Assembly (NCBI GenBank): GCA_027563935.2
Contig: CM050449.1
Location: 89,132,371 to 89,196,370, forward strand
Length of the DNA stretch: 64,000 bases
From: Costus lasius
Lineage: Eukaryota; Streptophyta; Magnoliopsida; Zingiberales; Costaceae
Reading direction: 5' to 3'
The notes under the pieces were generated by a model. It was not told where the DNA came from. It worked only from the letters and a program-made list of their open reading frames with translations, and searched no databases. Positions 34,160 through 44,575 of the stretch are shown here, in pieces. The stretch's first letter is position 1, and each line of letters opens with the position of its first letter. A program made the position numbers and the translations under genes.

Positions 34160-35530
34160 TATATGAGATCACTAACATCCAAACTCTTTGAAGCAACGAG
34201 AGGACTCTCTCAAAAGGCGAATGCCAATCTTATAACTCTTATCATTAAGGTTAAAGGCCTTTATCATCAAATTAATCTTAAGTGATGGACCCTAGCCAAA
34301 TACAAGTGAATCAAACATGAGGGATTGTAATACCAATTATTTCCATAAATTTGGCTAGAGCTTAGCTTTACCATATTCTAATGATTGTCAATGAAAATGG
34401 GCACACCATCACTAGTCCACCACTTGTTGTTGCCCACTTCATTTCCTTCAATCAAAACCTTTGGGAGAAAGCTTGTCACTCCCTAATAACATGGACCTTA
34501 GGACTCATGATTTCCCCTTCCCTCTTTGTCTCTCTTACGAGCACATATATTTGCTAACTCTCTTTCTTCACGACTAATTAGATAAGCCTATGCAATCTTT
34601 AGGGAGGGGGAAGAGCTTTGACCTTGGTGGCCTCACTGGTGAATTTTTTCCAAGCTTTCTAGATTGTGCTTCAAAAGGATTTCCAATCCTTTATGTCTAG
34701 AATTCTACGATAGTGTTCCCTTCCTTTAAGCTTGGGGAAAACCCATCTTATTTTCACCCCAAAATCCTCCAATCCTGGAATAGTTAGAGATTATAGGCCT
34801 ATTGCCCTTTTTAATATCTCATATGAGATCCTCTCTAAAGTCCTTGCTAATTGGCTCAAAATCATCTTATCAAAGTTAAATTTGGAGTCATATGCCTTAC
34901 CGGAGGTAGCACTCACAAGAACATCCTCACCCGTGAAGAGCTTGCTCACATGATGATCCTTTCTGGAGGTTGCCATCCCTTGTGAATTGTGATCCTTAAA
35001 AATCTACATGGAAAAGGCTTTTGATAGTATTAGGTGAGAAGCCATCTAGCTCTTCATGATCTTAACTACCTACCTAAATTTGTTTCTTGGATAAGAGACT
35101 GCATTGAGTTTTCCACCTTCGCTTGCATTATCAATGGACGACCCTTTGTCTCTATTTTTTTTTTCCAGTGAGAGAGGTATTAGGTAGGAGGACCCTTTAT
35201 CTCTTTACCTATTTTTCATTGTTGCTAACAAATTTAGCATTGTGATTAAACAAGTCATTTCCCACAAGCGCATCTCTCCTGTTAGGATCAGAGGCAAATT
35301 CCAGGTCTCTCATCTTCTTCATCTTCTTTACGTTGACAACCTCATATTATGTTTTAAGGCAAATTCTAAATCCTGTCAAAATATCAAAAATTGTTTGCAC
35401 ACTTTCTATCAGCTTACAGGGCTCAGAATCAACTTCACAAATCTAAAATATATATTTTTCCTTAATCACCCAAGAGCTTAATATTGTTGAAGCCTCCTTC
35501 CTTTTTGGTTTTTCATAATATACTTAAATC
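34160..35530 (+). pseudogene. LINE (L1-type) ORF2, reverse transcriptase part 1 (decayed)
   Basis: Pieces of non-LTR reverse transcriptase appear in order. An LGRGKSFDLGGLTGEFFQAF segment comes first, at about 34600-34660. Next is FTPKSSNPGIVRDYRPIALF with NISYEILSKVLANWLKIIL (34745-34880). The catalytic region LLYVDNLILCFKAN (35320-35365) has the usual YADD changed to YVDN. It is followed by FYQLTGLRINFTNLKYIF. Multiple stops and frameshifts make this an old copy. The element runs on the plus strand and continues after the MITE and after element D. Upstream endonuclease sequence is not clearly recognisable. Confidence 0.78.
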
Positions 35531-35997
35531 GTGTATAGTAGGACGGATAAAAAATAAAGGTAAAAAGTTAAAAAAAAAAGAAAGTGAGAGAAAAAATAAC
35601 CTTATTTTTTTTCCACCCAAATCAGACAGAAAATCGCACGAGAAGTTGGATCTGCCCCTCTAATGCTTATTCTCACCTTTCTCTTTTTTATGTCTGCTCA
35701 CTCTTTTATGCTTCTCTTGTAACCTTTTTCACCGTTGTTATCGTCACTGTCACAGTTGTCGTTGTTGTTGCCGTCGCTGCCTCTTTACCATCGCCTCTCA
35801 CCTCTTGTTGCCACCTCTTCACCATCATCTCTCATCGTTGTTGTTGGCGTAAAAATAAAAAGATATGGTGTGTTTATCAATCTTTCTAACTTTCTTTCCC
35901 TCTAAATAAACACAAAGAGGAAAAATCTAATTATTTTCTTTCTTCTTTATTTTCTTACTTTTTATCATTTAATTTTCTTTTTTTCTTACTAAACATA
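35531..35997. mobile_element. MITE-like element, copy 2
   Basis: Matches 7389-7845 along its length. The left end is gtgtatagtaggacgg. The right end cttactaaacatagc is complementary to a gctatgtttagtaag-type terminus, so the ends form an inverted repeat. It sits inside the LINE reverse transcriptase, so it inserted later. Confidence 0.6.
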
Positions 35998-36437
35998 GCA
36001 TTAATGCCATCGCCAATATCTCCATTCCTAGAAAAGTGATCTTCTTTCCTAAGTGGGATACATTAAACTCATCAATTCCAATGTTCTTGCTATGCATGTC
36101 AATACCCTTGCTTCAACATGGCTTCCCAATACTTACATTGAAAAGTTGAACAAGCTTCAAAACAATGTCTCTAGTCCTAAAATCATACCTCCAAAGGCCT
36201 CAACCTTATTGATTAGAACACTTTTGCTAAACTTGCACCATGGTGGCCTAGGTATCAAAGATTTCACCATTTTTTGCACTGCTCCTGTAGTGTAAGCATC
36301 TCATTGACATTCTAAATGACAGAGATAATAGTGTCTATTTGAAAGTGATCGCTATCAAGTATATGGCATCCCAGATCCTTGGAATAGCTCCTCCACTAAC
36401 ACCCTGTTGTTGGAGGGGTATGATCTCGGACCTCCAT
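35998..36437 (+). pseudogene. LINE ORF2, part 2 (post-RT region)
   Basis: Continues the LINE after the MITE. NTYIEKLNKLQNNV and LHHGGLGIKDFTIF fit the conserved region after the reverse transcriptase of plant LINEs. The frame is cut at 36437 by the insertion of element D and resumes at 44385. Confidence 0.68.
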
Positions 36438-38014
36438 TGACGTAAGCCCAGGCACGGTGCCGGAGCCGACGATACAAAAGACTGGTTGAAGGCTTTGAGC
36501 TAGTTTGCAGATTCGTAAAGACCAAAGCTAGTGGTGCAGGGAAAATTTCAGAGCAGTCGATACAGAGGCAATAAACTGTTAAAACTACCGGAGCAGATCG
36601 ATCGATACAGGGAGGCAATAACAGACAGTGAACTGGAATGCAGATTCGTAAAAACTCAGGGAGAGTATCGTGACAGAGTAGGTAAGGAAAATGAAATACG
36701 TTGAAGCAGAGGAAAAGACGATAAAACTGCAGGGAACTATTATGCAACGAAAACAGAGGACGAAAACACGTTACGGCAGAGGAAAACGACGATAAAATTG
36801 CAGGGAGCTATTATATTGATTGGTGTAAACAGATGCAAAGAAACAGAGGACGAAAACACGTTTCAGCAGAGGAAAAGACGATAAAGAAAAAAAAAAACCC
36901 GGAAACGATGAATTAGCTGGTGGCGCGGTAAACGAATGTAAACAGAAGGAAAACGCTGGTAAACTGCAGGTAGTCAAGATGTGGGATTGGCGTAACAGCA
37001 GGCATTGCAGCAGAAAAAGAAAACTACAGAAGAGTGCATTATCGGGGGAAAGAAACAGGAAGCGATAAGTTGGCAAAATATCTTGGTAATGTTCAGAAAC
37101 ATGGCGGCAGCATCAAGATGAACGATGAAACCCAGGAAACGACTAACTTGAGCAACAAGGATAAAGTGCAGGAAACTAGCATACTACAGAATGAATTTCA
37201 CAATAATCTCAGATTGGTAGAACTCACCAGGAAGAAGGAGTCAGCTCTTGTTTCACGCCAGAACAGGATCCGTCGCTATCGTGCAGTCCATCAGCGACCT
37301 CACAGCAGCCATTATTACATTCCAAGAACAAGATGCAGAAGGCGGAGACATTCCCTCCGTATTGCCTTCGAACTAACAAAGAAAGAAAAAGGTGCAAGCA
37401 AAACTGCCGCGGCTGGATTCCTTAGTGCAGAGGTTCAACATGAGATGAAGCTGCTGCCTAGTGATGGCACTAGTAGCGGCTTGCTCAAACCAATCCTTCT
37501 ATGGGGGAGAAGGTTGATTAGAGGAGAAGACCTGCAGGAAGGGGCAATCGTTCTACAACCAAGAAATCAAGGCATCTCAAGAAGAAAACTAAGCTGGGAC
37601 GATTCACCAGCGCAGCGCAAAAACAGAAACTGGAGAAAACAAAACGATGTAATTCATATCTTGTCTGCCTTTTACAGCGTTTTGAGGGCTCTTATTTATA
37701 GAGCAAAAAAAAGAGAATCTTGATTAGTTACAGAGGAAACTAATCAAGGATTAAGGGAGGACTGGGGGGGGACCAGCCGAGATCTGGAAGCTGCGATTCT
37801 TGCGCGCGCTTGGGCTGGCGCTTGGACTGGCGGGGAGGCCTGGGCTGGAGGTGATGCTGGGGTTGGCAGGCGTGCTTGGGCTGGACGAAGCTGCTGAGCG
37901 GGCTGGACTTCTGTTCGGACTGATAGGGAGCAGAGGTACCGCTTGGGTAGCTTCCGGTGCCGCTTGGATCGCCGGAGTGCGCGTGTGTCTCCATCAGGCG
38001 GTGCGTCTTCGTCA
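36438..38014 (-). repeat. 3' LTR of element D
   Basis: Minus-strand reading starts tgacgaagacgc and ends ggcttacgtca. A TATA box (TATAAATA) lies at 37693-37700. The last 90 codons of the polyprotein lie in its U3. The opposite strand carries an open frame of 229 codons (37034-37723), present unchanged in the other LTR. Confidence 0.9.
37693..37700 (-). promoter_or_regulatory. TATA box in the 3' LTR of element D
   Basis: Minus-strand TATAAATA. The identical box in the 5' LTR is at 44058-44065 and would drive genomic transcription of the element. Confidence 0.6.
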
Positions 38015-39201
38015 ACCCTCCCCTGGTGGGAGGAAATCTTCGCCGGAGAAGAAGATTGCTGGTATTCATCGAGCTGTCTTGGAGCAAGTTGCTGTGCTTC
38101 GTCTTTTGTTAACCACGCATCTTCAATGGTGTGCGGATCTTTCCATCGGGCCAAATAGCGTTGTTCTGGACATTCTTTCGTTAACACGGTTTGTTCATCA
38201 AGGATTTGTTCCGGCTGGGGTTCTGAGGTTGATTCTTCGTCACGTAGGGGTGGATAATACGGTAGGAGATCTTGAATGTTGAAGGTGGTACTGATTCCCA
38301 TGGTGGCAGGAATGTCTAATGTATATGCGTTGTCTCCGATTTTCTGCATGATAGTGTACGGTCCCATGCTCTTGGCGTGTAACTTTGAGTTAACTCCCAT
38401 GCCAAGCCTCTCAGGCCTGATTCTTACCATTACCTTCTCTCCCTCACTATAAGTATGTGGCCTACGATGCAAGTTAGCTGCAGCTTGATATCGATTGTTG
38501 CTCAAGTAGATTTTCCGACGGATTTCATTATGAAGTTCAGACAGGTGTTGTGCAAAGGAGAGAGCAGATTCAGAAGGGCGTTGAATGGAAAAGGTTGGGT
38601 GTAGGTCAAGGGGTTTTCTGGGTTGGTGACCTAGTACTATTTGAAAAGGACTGAGCCCTGTAGATCTGTTGATAGCACTATTATAGGCAAATTCAGCGAT
38701 AGGTAAGACAACATCCCAACTACTTTGATGTTCAGCCACGAGACAGCGCAAGAGATTCCCTAGGCTCCGATTTACTACCTCGGTCTGCCCATCCGTCTGA
38801 GGATGGAAAGCTGAAGAAAACCTCAATTTTGTTCCAAGCGCGGCCCATAAAGTTTTCCAAAAATAGCTTACAAATCGAGTGTCCCTATCTGATACGATGG
38901 ACTTGGGCAAGCCATGCAACCTAACCACCTCCTTCACAAAAACCTTGGCAACATGGGAGGCGTCAAAAGTCTTCGAGCAGGCTATAAAATGGGCCATCTT
39001 TGAGAATCGATCAACTACTACGAAAACAGAGTCATGCTTGGGTGCCGTTCGGGGTAGACCTAAGACGAAATCCATGCTAATGTCCTCCCATGGTTTCATA
39101 GGGATCGGCAGGGGAGTGTATAGGCCCGTGTTTGGTTTACGTGTCTTGGCCGTCTGGCAAACCCCACAATGTCGGACAATGCGCTCAACATCTTTTCTCA
39201 A
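37744..39201 (-). CDS. element D polyprotein, integrase and chromodomain-like C-terminus
   Basis: Second part of the gag-pol frame. The first codon is TTG, so this is not an independent start but the continuation of the upstream frame after a frameshift. It shows the CxxC half of the integrase zinc finger (C12, C15), the catalytic triad D44, D105 and E141 (SMDF, SDRDTRF, DGQTEVVN), an integrase C-terminal domain (GEKVMVRIRPERLG), and near residue 346 a chromodomain-like segment (RYLARWKDPHTIEDAWL). The last 90 residues lie inside the 3' LTR and are Pro/Ala/Gln-rich. Integrase inserts the cDNA. In CRM elements the C-terminal motif is thought to guide insertion into centromeric chromatin. Confidence 0.92.
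   Translation of the reverse strand: MRKDVERIVRHCGVCQTAKTRKPNTGLYTPLPIPMKPWEDISMDFVLGLPRTAPKHDSVFVVVDRFSKMAHFIACSKTFDASHVAKVFVKEVVRLHGLPKSIVSDRDTRFVSYFWKTLWAALGTKLRFSSAFHPQTDGQTEVVNRSLGNLLRCLVAEHQSSWDVVLPIAEFAYNSAINRSTGLSPFQIVLGHQPRKPLDLHPTFSIQRPSESALSFAQHLSELHNEIRRKIYLSNNRYQAAANLHRRPHTYSEGEKVMVRIRPERLGMGVNSKLHAKSMGPYTIMQKIGDNAYTLDIPATMGISTTFNIQDLLPYYPPLRDEESTSEPQPEQILDEQTVLTKECPEQRYLARWKDPHTIEDAWLTKDEAQQLAPRQLDEYQQSSSPAKISSHQGRVDEDAPPDGDTRALRRSKRHRKLPKRYLCSLSVRTEVQPAQQLRPAQARLPTPASPPAQASPPVQAPAQARARIAASRSRLVPPQSSLNP
38015..38025 (-). promoter_or_regulatory. polypurine tract of element D
   Basis: Minus-strand aggggagggt directly abuts the 3' LTR, the usual place for second-strand priming. 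Confidence 0.65.
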
Positions 39202-42200
39202 GTTGGGCCAAAAAAAACCGTTCCTCAGCTAAGGCAAAAGTTTTGTCACGTCCATGGTGTCCAGCAGCGCCTCCGGCGTGGACTTCTAAGAGAAGGTGCT
39301 CTCTTAAAGAAGTCTGCGGGATGCATAATCGGAGGCCAAAAAAAAGGTACCCATCCCTAACGGCGAAAAGACTTCCAACTAGGGGACCACTAGCAAGCTG
39401 ATCATATATTGTGGAGAAATCAGGACATGTTTGGTACTCTTCCTTGATGTGATCGAAAGTGGTGATCTGGGATTGGAGGACGCTCAACAGGTGTCGAACT
39501 CGGCTAAGGGCGTCCGCAACTCTATTATCTCGCCCGGTCTTGTGTTTTAGCACAAAGGTATACTGTTGTAAGAACTCTACCCATTTTGCATGTCTAGCGC
39601 TAAGCTTCTTTTGGGTACTGAGAAAAGAGAGGGCCTGATGGTCACTGAACAAGACAAACTCAGCATGCAAAAGGTAATGCCGCCAATGACGGAGGGCCTG
39701 GACAAGGGCGTAGAATTCCTTGTCATAAGTCGAGTACCTTTGCCTAGCTTCGTTAAGTTTTTCGCTATAGAAGGCAATTGGGTGTCCCTCTTGACTTAAC
39801 GTCCCGCCTATTCCTACCCCGGAAGCATCGCATGTGACTTCAAAGACTTTTGCAAAGTCTGGAAGTCGAAGGACAGGGGCACAGGTCAATTTGTCTTTGA
39901 TTTCCTGAAAAGCGCGTCTAGCAGCAGTGGTCCAACTGAATTCGTTTTTGCGAATACAGTTAGTGAGTGGGGCCGCAAGAGTGCTGAATCCTTGAATGAA
40001 GCGACGATAAAATGTAGCTAGACCGTGAAAGCTCCTAACCTCTGTAAGTGTTTGTGGTTCTGGCCAGTTGATAATGGCTTGGATTTTAGCAGGGTCGGCA
40101 CTGAGTCCTTGTGCGGACACGATAAAACCAAGAAAAGCCACTTGGGAAACTAGAAAGGAGCACTTGTTAAGGTTGAGGTAGAGTTGTTCTTGCCTTAGTA
40201 GTCCTAGGGTGAGTCGTAAGTGATCAAGATGCTCGGATTCGTTGTGACTGTATATGAGGATGTCGTCAAAATAGACGACTAAGAATTTCCCTAAGTAGGG
40301 TCTTAAAACTTGGGTCATCATACGCATGAAAGTGGAGGGGGCATTAGTGAGTCCGAATGGCATGACCAACCATTCGTATAGACCCTCCTTAGATTTGAAA
40401 GCAGTCTTCCATTCGTCCCCTTCACGAATGCGAATTTGGTGATACCCACTACGAAGGTCCAACTTAGAAAAGTATTGAGACCCAGCAATGAGATCTAGCA
40501 TGTCGTCTAAGCGAGGTATGGGGAACCTATACTTAACAGTGATTTTATTGACCGCGCGGCAGTCAATGCATATTCGCCAAGTTCCGTCTTTCTTTGGGGT
40601 GAGAAGCGCCGGAACGGCACACGGACTTAGGCTTTCACGAATGAAGCCTTTCGCAAGAAGGTTCTCTATTTGTCTTTGGAGTTCTAGATGTTCGCTTGGG
40701 TTGAGCCGATGGTGGGGCAAGTTTGGTATGGATGATCCAGGGAAGAAATCGATGGCGTGCTGAATGCTACGCATGGGTGGTAGACCTTTGGGGAGGTCAC
40801 TTGGGGCTATGTCTTGAAACTCAACTATTAAGTCGTTAACAGCTTTAGGGAGTTCGTGGCCCACTTCTTCTCTTCCCTCATTAACTTCCTTAACGAGAAG
40901 AACAAAAAGGGCACGAACTTCTTGGGATTCAGAAAGAAAAGCTCGGGGCCGGAGAACGCTCAATGGTCGAGAGGGAGGTGTATCTTTAATGATTCCCTTT
41001 GGGTTGGGAACGCGCAGCTCTTTTGGGGGAGCTGGGTTAAGCCGAATTCGTTTTCCCCCAAACTCAAAAAGATAGGTGTTAGACCTTCCATAGTGTGTGA
41101 CGTTAAGGTCATACAACCATGGGCGACCTAATAGGACATGTGATACATCCATTGAGATAACATCACACCAAATGCTATCTTGGTATTCTCCTAACTTAAG
41201 AGGCACAAGGCTGCGATGGGTAACGGCAAGGCTAGACGTGTCAACCCAAGCTATGGAGTAGGGATTTGGGTGTGGTTCCAAGGTTAGTCCGAACTTGGTC
41301 ACGGCTGATCGGGAAACAACGTTAAGACTGCTCCCACTATCGATAACGATTTTGCAGGAATGTCCATTGCACTTAGTGTAGGTATAGAAGATACTGGTGC
41401 GTTTCCAGTCTTCGGTTGGCTTAGGGTGTACTAAAGTGCATCGCACAACGGCTAGAGCTGGGGCCGGTTCTTCTTCTTCACTAGAATAATGTTCGGGGTC
41501 AACCTCGTTGACGCTTGGATCATCCTTAGTGGGTTCGGAAGCATAGGACTCAGGTTGGGGCTCATCCGTGCTTAAAAGAGATGTTCCTTCACTAACATGT
41601 AGCGCACGATGGGGACAGTCTCGAATCATATGGCCTGGTTGGTGACAATGATGACAAGTGGGTCGATTAGGCCCCATGTGGACTGGTGCCTTTCCTTTGT
41701 CTTGGACGGGAGAGTGAATTTTCTCATGAGCAGCTGGCCTGCTGGTGGTTCTAGGGTTGGCAGTATTCCCATGATGTGTTAAGGAATGGTCGGCTGGCTT
41801 AGGTACATAGGAGGGGCGTGTGTAGGCCTTCTTGAGATCTTGTTCGATCTCACAAGCACGTTGAAAGACAAGGTCCAAGGAGTCATTGACCCCAGTCGTT
41901 AGTGCACGACGAATCTCAAGACGCAACCCATTTTTAAAACGAGCCAAGGTAAAGCTAGGGTCTTCATCCAAGTCGCATCGGATCAATAATTCGTCAAACC
42001 GAGCCATGTACTCGGCGACGGAACCATTCCCTTGGGAAAGACTACTTAACTGATCAAGTAGTCGTTGGCGATATGATGGGGGAACATATTTGTCCCGAAG
42101 GCGGGCTTTCATGTCTTCCCAACTAGCTACAGGTGGCAGGTAGTTCCGCTCACGTTGGCGTTCAATGTTGAGCCAATGGAGCTTTGCAGGTCCTAGCAGT

Positions 42201-42724
42201 AGGAGGCGTGCAAAGTTTACACGCAGGTTTTCAGGCATATGGCTCCAATCGAAGTAGTGATCAGTAGCGGTGGTCCAGTCTAGGAAAACTCGAGGGTCTA
42301 GGCTTCCATCGAAATGGGGTGGAGAGATTTTCACAAGGCGACGGACATCATCGTCCTCGCGTGAACGAACAGGAGGTGCGCGAGGCCGCGGGTGGCCTAG
42401 TTCCCAGGCTGCCTCTTCTTCACGGAAGTCGACACGCCTAATAGGATTTCTACGGTAAGGGTCTCTATGGACTGCGCCTGGTTGAAACTGAGGCGGTTCT
42501 TCAGTCGCCAGCCTCAAAGGCGGCAGGGGAGGGGTTCCTCGGATCCCAGGTTGGCCCTCTAGCTGTTCTAGGCGAGCATCAGTTCGCTGAACTGCTGCTT
42601 CTAACGCCTCTATTCGCTCTATTAATCGTGCGATCAACACATTGGAGAGCTCAGTGGTTCCCTCATTTTGGTTTTGTTCAGTGGGATTTGGGAGCTGGTA
42701 GTTCACTCCCGATCTAGTTGTCAT
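39185..42724 (-). CDS. element D gag-protease-reverse transcriptase-RNase H (1179 aa)
   Basis: Starts at the ATG at 42724, 64 bp after the PBS. Domain order: N-terminal coiled coil; gag capsid domain (about residues 130-300); zinc knuckle CHHCHQPGHMIRDC near 356; aspartic protease with DSG near 460; reverse transcriptase with YFDD near 818 and the chromovirus string YEWLVMPFGLTNAP; RNase H with TCDASG near 966 and the conserved DNRVADALSR end; then the HH half of the integrase zinc finger. The frame ends at 39185 because a run of eight T (minus strand, about 39212) shifts it. The integrase continues in the next frame. All catalytic residues I looked for are present. The protein forms virus-like particles and copies the element RNA into cDNA. 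Confidence 0.95.
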   Translation of the reverse strand: MTTRSGVNYQLPNPTEQNQNEGTTELSNVLIARLIERIEALEAAVQRTDARLEQLEGQPGIRGTPPLPPLRLATEEPPQFQPGAVHRDPYRRNPIRRVDFREEEAAWELGHPRPRAPPVRSREDDDVRRLVKISPPHFDGSLDPRVFLDWTTATDHYFDWSHMPENLRVNFARLLLLGPAKLHWLNIERQRERNYLPPVASWEDMKARLRDKYVPPSYRQRLLDQLSSLSQGNGSVAEYMARFDELLIRCDLDEDPSFTLARFKNGLRLEIRRALTTGVNDSLDLVFQRACEIEQDLKKAYTRPSYVPKPADHSLTHHGNTANPRTTSRPAAHEKIHSPVQDKGKAPVHMGPNRPTCHHCHQPGHMIRDCPHRALHVSEGTSLLSTDEPQPESYASEPTKDDPSVNEVDPEHYSSEEEEPAPALAVVRCTLVHPKPTEDWKRTSIFYTYTKCNGHSCKIVIDSGSSLNVVSRSAVTKFGLTLEPHPNPYSIAWVDTSSLAVTHRSLVPLKLGEYQDSIWCDVISMDVSHVLLGRPWLYDLNVTHYGRSNTYLFEFGGKRIRLNPAPPKELRVPNPKGIIKDTPPSRPLSVLRPRAFLSESQEVRALFVLLVKEVNEGREEVGHELPKAVNDLIVEFQDIAPSDLPKGLPPMRSIQHAIDFFPGSSIPNLPHHRLNPSEHLELQRQIENLLAKGFIRESLSPCAVPALLTPKKDGTWRICIDCRAVNKITVKYRFPIPRLDDMLDLIAGSQYFSKLDLRSGYHQIRIREGDEWKTAFKSKEGLYEWLVMPFGLTNAPSTFMRMMTQVLRPYLGKFLVVYFDDILIYSHNESEHLDHLRLTLGLLRQEQLYLNLNKCSFLVSQVAFLGFIVSAQGLSADPAKIQAIINWPEPQTLTEVRSFHGLATFYRRFIQGFSTLAAPLTNCIRKNEFSWTTAARRAFQEIKDKLTCAPVLRLPDFAKVFEVTCDASGVGIGGTLSQEGHPIAFYSEKLNEARQRYSTYDKEFYALVQALRHWRHYLLHAEFVLFSDHQALSFLSTQKKLSARHAKWVEFLQQYTFVLKHKTGRDNRVADALSRVRHLLSVLQSQITTFDHIKEEYQTCPDFSTIYDQLASGPLVGSLFAVRDGYLFFGLRLCIPQTSLREHLLLEVHAGGAAGHHGRDKTFALAEERFFLAQLEKRC

Positions 42725-42787
42725 GGGTGAATAGTGAAGATCGATGAACCTGGAAAAGCTAGCAGGGTGTTTAGCCTAATGTGCAAG

Positions 42788-42799
42788 GCTCTGATACCA
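42788..42799 (-). promoter_or_regulatory. primer binding site of element D, tRNA-iMet
   Basis: Minus-strand tggtatcagagc, a perfect plant initiator-Met PBS, three bases after the 5' LTR end. Confidence 0.92.
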
Positions 42800-42802
42800 G
42801 GT

Positions 42803-44379
42803 TGACGTAAGCCCAGGCACGGTGCCGGAGCCGACGATACAAAAGACTGGTTGAAGGCTTTGAGCTAGTTTGCAGATTCGTAAAGACCAAAGCTAGTGGT
42901 GCAGGGAAAATTTCAGAGCAGTCGATACAGAGGCAATAAACTGTTAAAACTACCGGAGCAGATCGATCGATACAGGGAGGCAATAACAGACAGTGAACTG
43001 GAATGCAGATTCGTAAAAACTCAGGGAGAGTATCGTGACAGAGTAGGTAAGGAAAATGAAATACGTTGAAGCAGAGGAAAAGACGATAAAACTGCAGGGA
43101 ACTATTATGCAACGAAAACAGAGGACGAAAACACGTTACGGCAGAGGAAAACGACGATAAAATTGCAGGGAGCTATTATATTGATTGGTGTAAACAGATG
43201 CAAAGAAACAGAGGACGAAAACACGTTTCAGCAGAGGAAAAGACGATAAAGAAAAAAAAAAACCCGGAAACGATGAATTAGCTGGTGGCGCGGTAAACGA
43301 ATGTAAACAGAAGGAAAACGCTGGTAAACTGCAGGTAGTCAAGATGTGGGATTGGCGTAACAGCAGGCATTGCAGCAGAAAAAGAAAACTACAGAAGAGT
43401 GCATTATCGGGGGAAAGAAACAGGAAGCGATAAGTTGGCAAAATATCTTGGTAATGTTCAGAAACATGGCGGCAGCATCAAGATGAACGATGAAACCCAG
43501 GAAACGACTAACTTGAGCAACAAGGATAAAGTGCAGGAAACTAGCATACTACAGAATGAATTTCACAATAATCTCAGATTGGTAGAACTCACCAGGAAGA
43601 AGGAGTCAGCTCTTGTTTCACGCCAGAACAGGATCCGTCGCTATCGTGCAGTCCATCAGCGACCTCACAGCAGCCATTATTACATTCCAAGAACAAGATG
43701 CAGAAGGCGGAGACATTCCCTCCGTATTGCCTTCGAACTAACAAAGAAAGAAAAAGGTGCAAGCAAAACTGCCGCGGCTGGATTCCTTAGTGCAGAGGTT
43801 CAACATGAGATGAAGCTGCTGCCTAGTGATGGCACTAGTAGCGGCTTGCTCAAACCAATCCTTCTATGGGGGAGAAGGTTGATTAGAGGAGAAGACCTGC
43901 AGGAAGGGGCAATCGTTCTACAACCAAGAAATCAAGGCATCTCAAGAAGAAAACTAAGCTGGGACGATTCACCAGCGCAGCGCAAAAACAGAAACTGGAG
44001 AAAACAAAACGATGTAATTCATATCTTGTCTGCCTTTTACAGCGTTTTGAGGGCTCTTATTTATAGAGCAAAAAAAAGAGAATCTTGATTAGTTACAGAG
44101 GAAACTAATCAAGGATTAAGGGAGGACTGGGGGGGGACCAGCCGAGATCTGGAAGCTGCGATTCTTGCGCGCGCTTGGGCTGGCGCTTGGACTGGCGGGG
44201 AGGCCTGGGCTGGAGGTGATGCTGGGGTTGGCAGGCGTGCTTGGGCTGGACGAAGCTGCTGAGCGGGCTGGACTTCTGTTCGGACTGATAGGGAGCAGAG
44301 GTACCGCTTGGGTAGCTTCCGGTGCCGCTTGGATCGCCGGAGTGCGCGTGTGTCTCCATCAGGCGGTGCGTCTTCGTCA
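42803..44379 (-). repeat. 5' LTR of element D
   Basis: Same length as the 3' LTR, offset by exactly 6365 bp, with the same ORFs at the same relative positions. TATA box at 44058-44065. Confidence 0.9.
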
Positions 44380-44384
44380 TCCAT

Positions 44385-44575
44385 CTTCTAAAGGATGGCT
44401 TGAGGAAGATCATTGGGAATGGTAGATCCACTTATGTTTTCTTCAATACGTGGTGCTTTTACCTTGTAATCCACCTCAAGACAACTTCTGCTGATTTAAT
44501 ACTCTCAACTTGTACGTTGCTGATCTCATTAGTAATGGTCATGGGACCGATTATCATCAGTCTAATTGAAGACAA
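44385..44575 (+). pseudogene. LINE ORF2, part 3 (C-terminal region)
   Basis: Resumes the LINE after element D: one frame reads GRSTYVFFNTWCFYL and then VADLISNGHGTDYH, fitting the C-terminal zinc-region neighbourhood of plant LINE ORF2 (usually a W at the FW motif). A stop follows and no poly(A) tail is visible. Confidence 0.55.

Larger units (their letters stand above)
36438..44379 (-). mobile_element. CRM-clade chromovirus (Ty3/gypsy) element D, complete and very young
   Basis: Full-length element on the minus strand with 1577-bp LTRs (36438-38014 and 42803-44379), TG...CA ends and the 5-bp duplication tccat (36433-36437 and 44380-44384). It has a perfect tRNA-iMet PBS, a purine tract before the 3' LTR and a complete gag-PR-RT-RH-INT coding region broken only by one frameshift. 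The two LTRs show no difference in the ORFs and blocks compared and have the same length, so the insertion is recent. It interrupts the LINE. The clade assignment rests on the RT sequence, the single polyprotein plan and a chromodomain-like C-terminus encoded partly in the LTR. Confidence 0.9.

Noticed and set aside
37034..37723. 229-codon antisense ORF as a host gene (and copy at 43399-44088)
   Set aside because: Lies wholly inside both LTRs of element D, opposite to its transcript. Kept as an observation, not as a gene.
39169..39401. Short plus-strand ORFs over the integrase region
   Set aside because: Antisense shadows of the element D polyprotein.
40488..41131. Two 91-codon plus-strand ORFs
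   Set aside because: Shadows opposite the reverse transcriptase and protease coding strand of element D.
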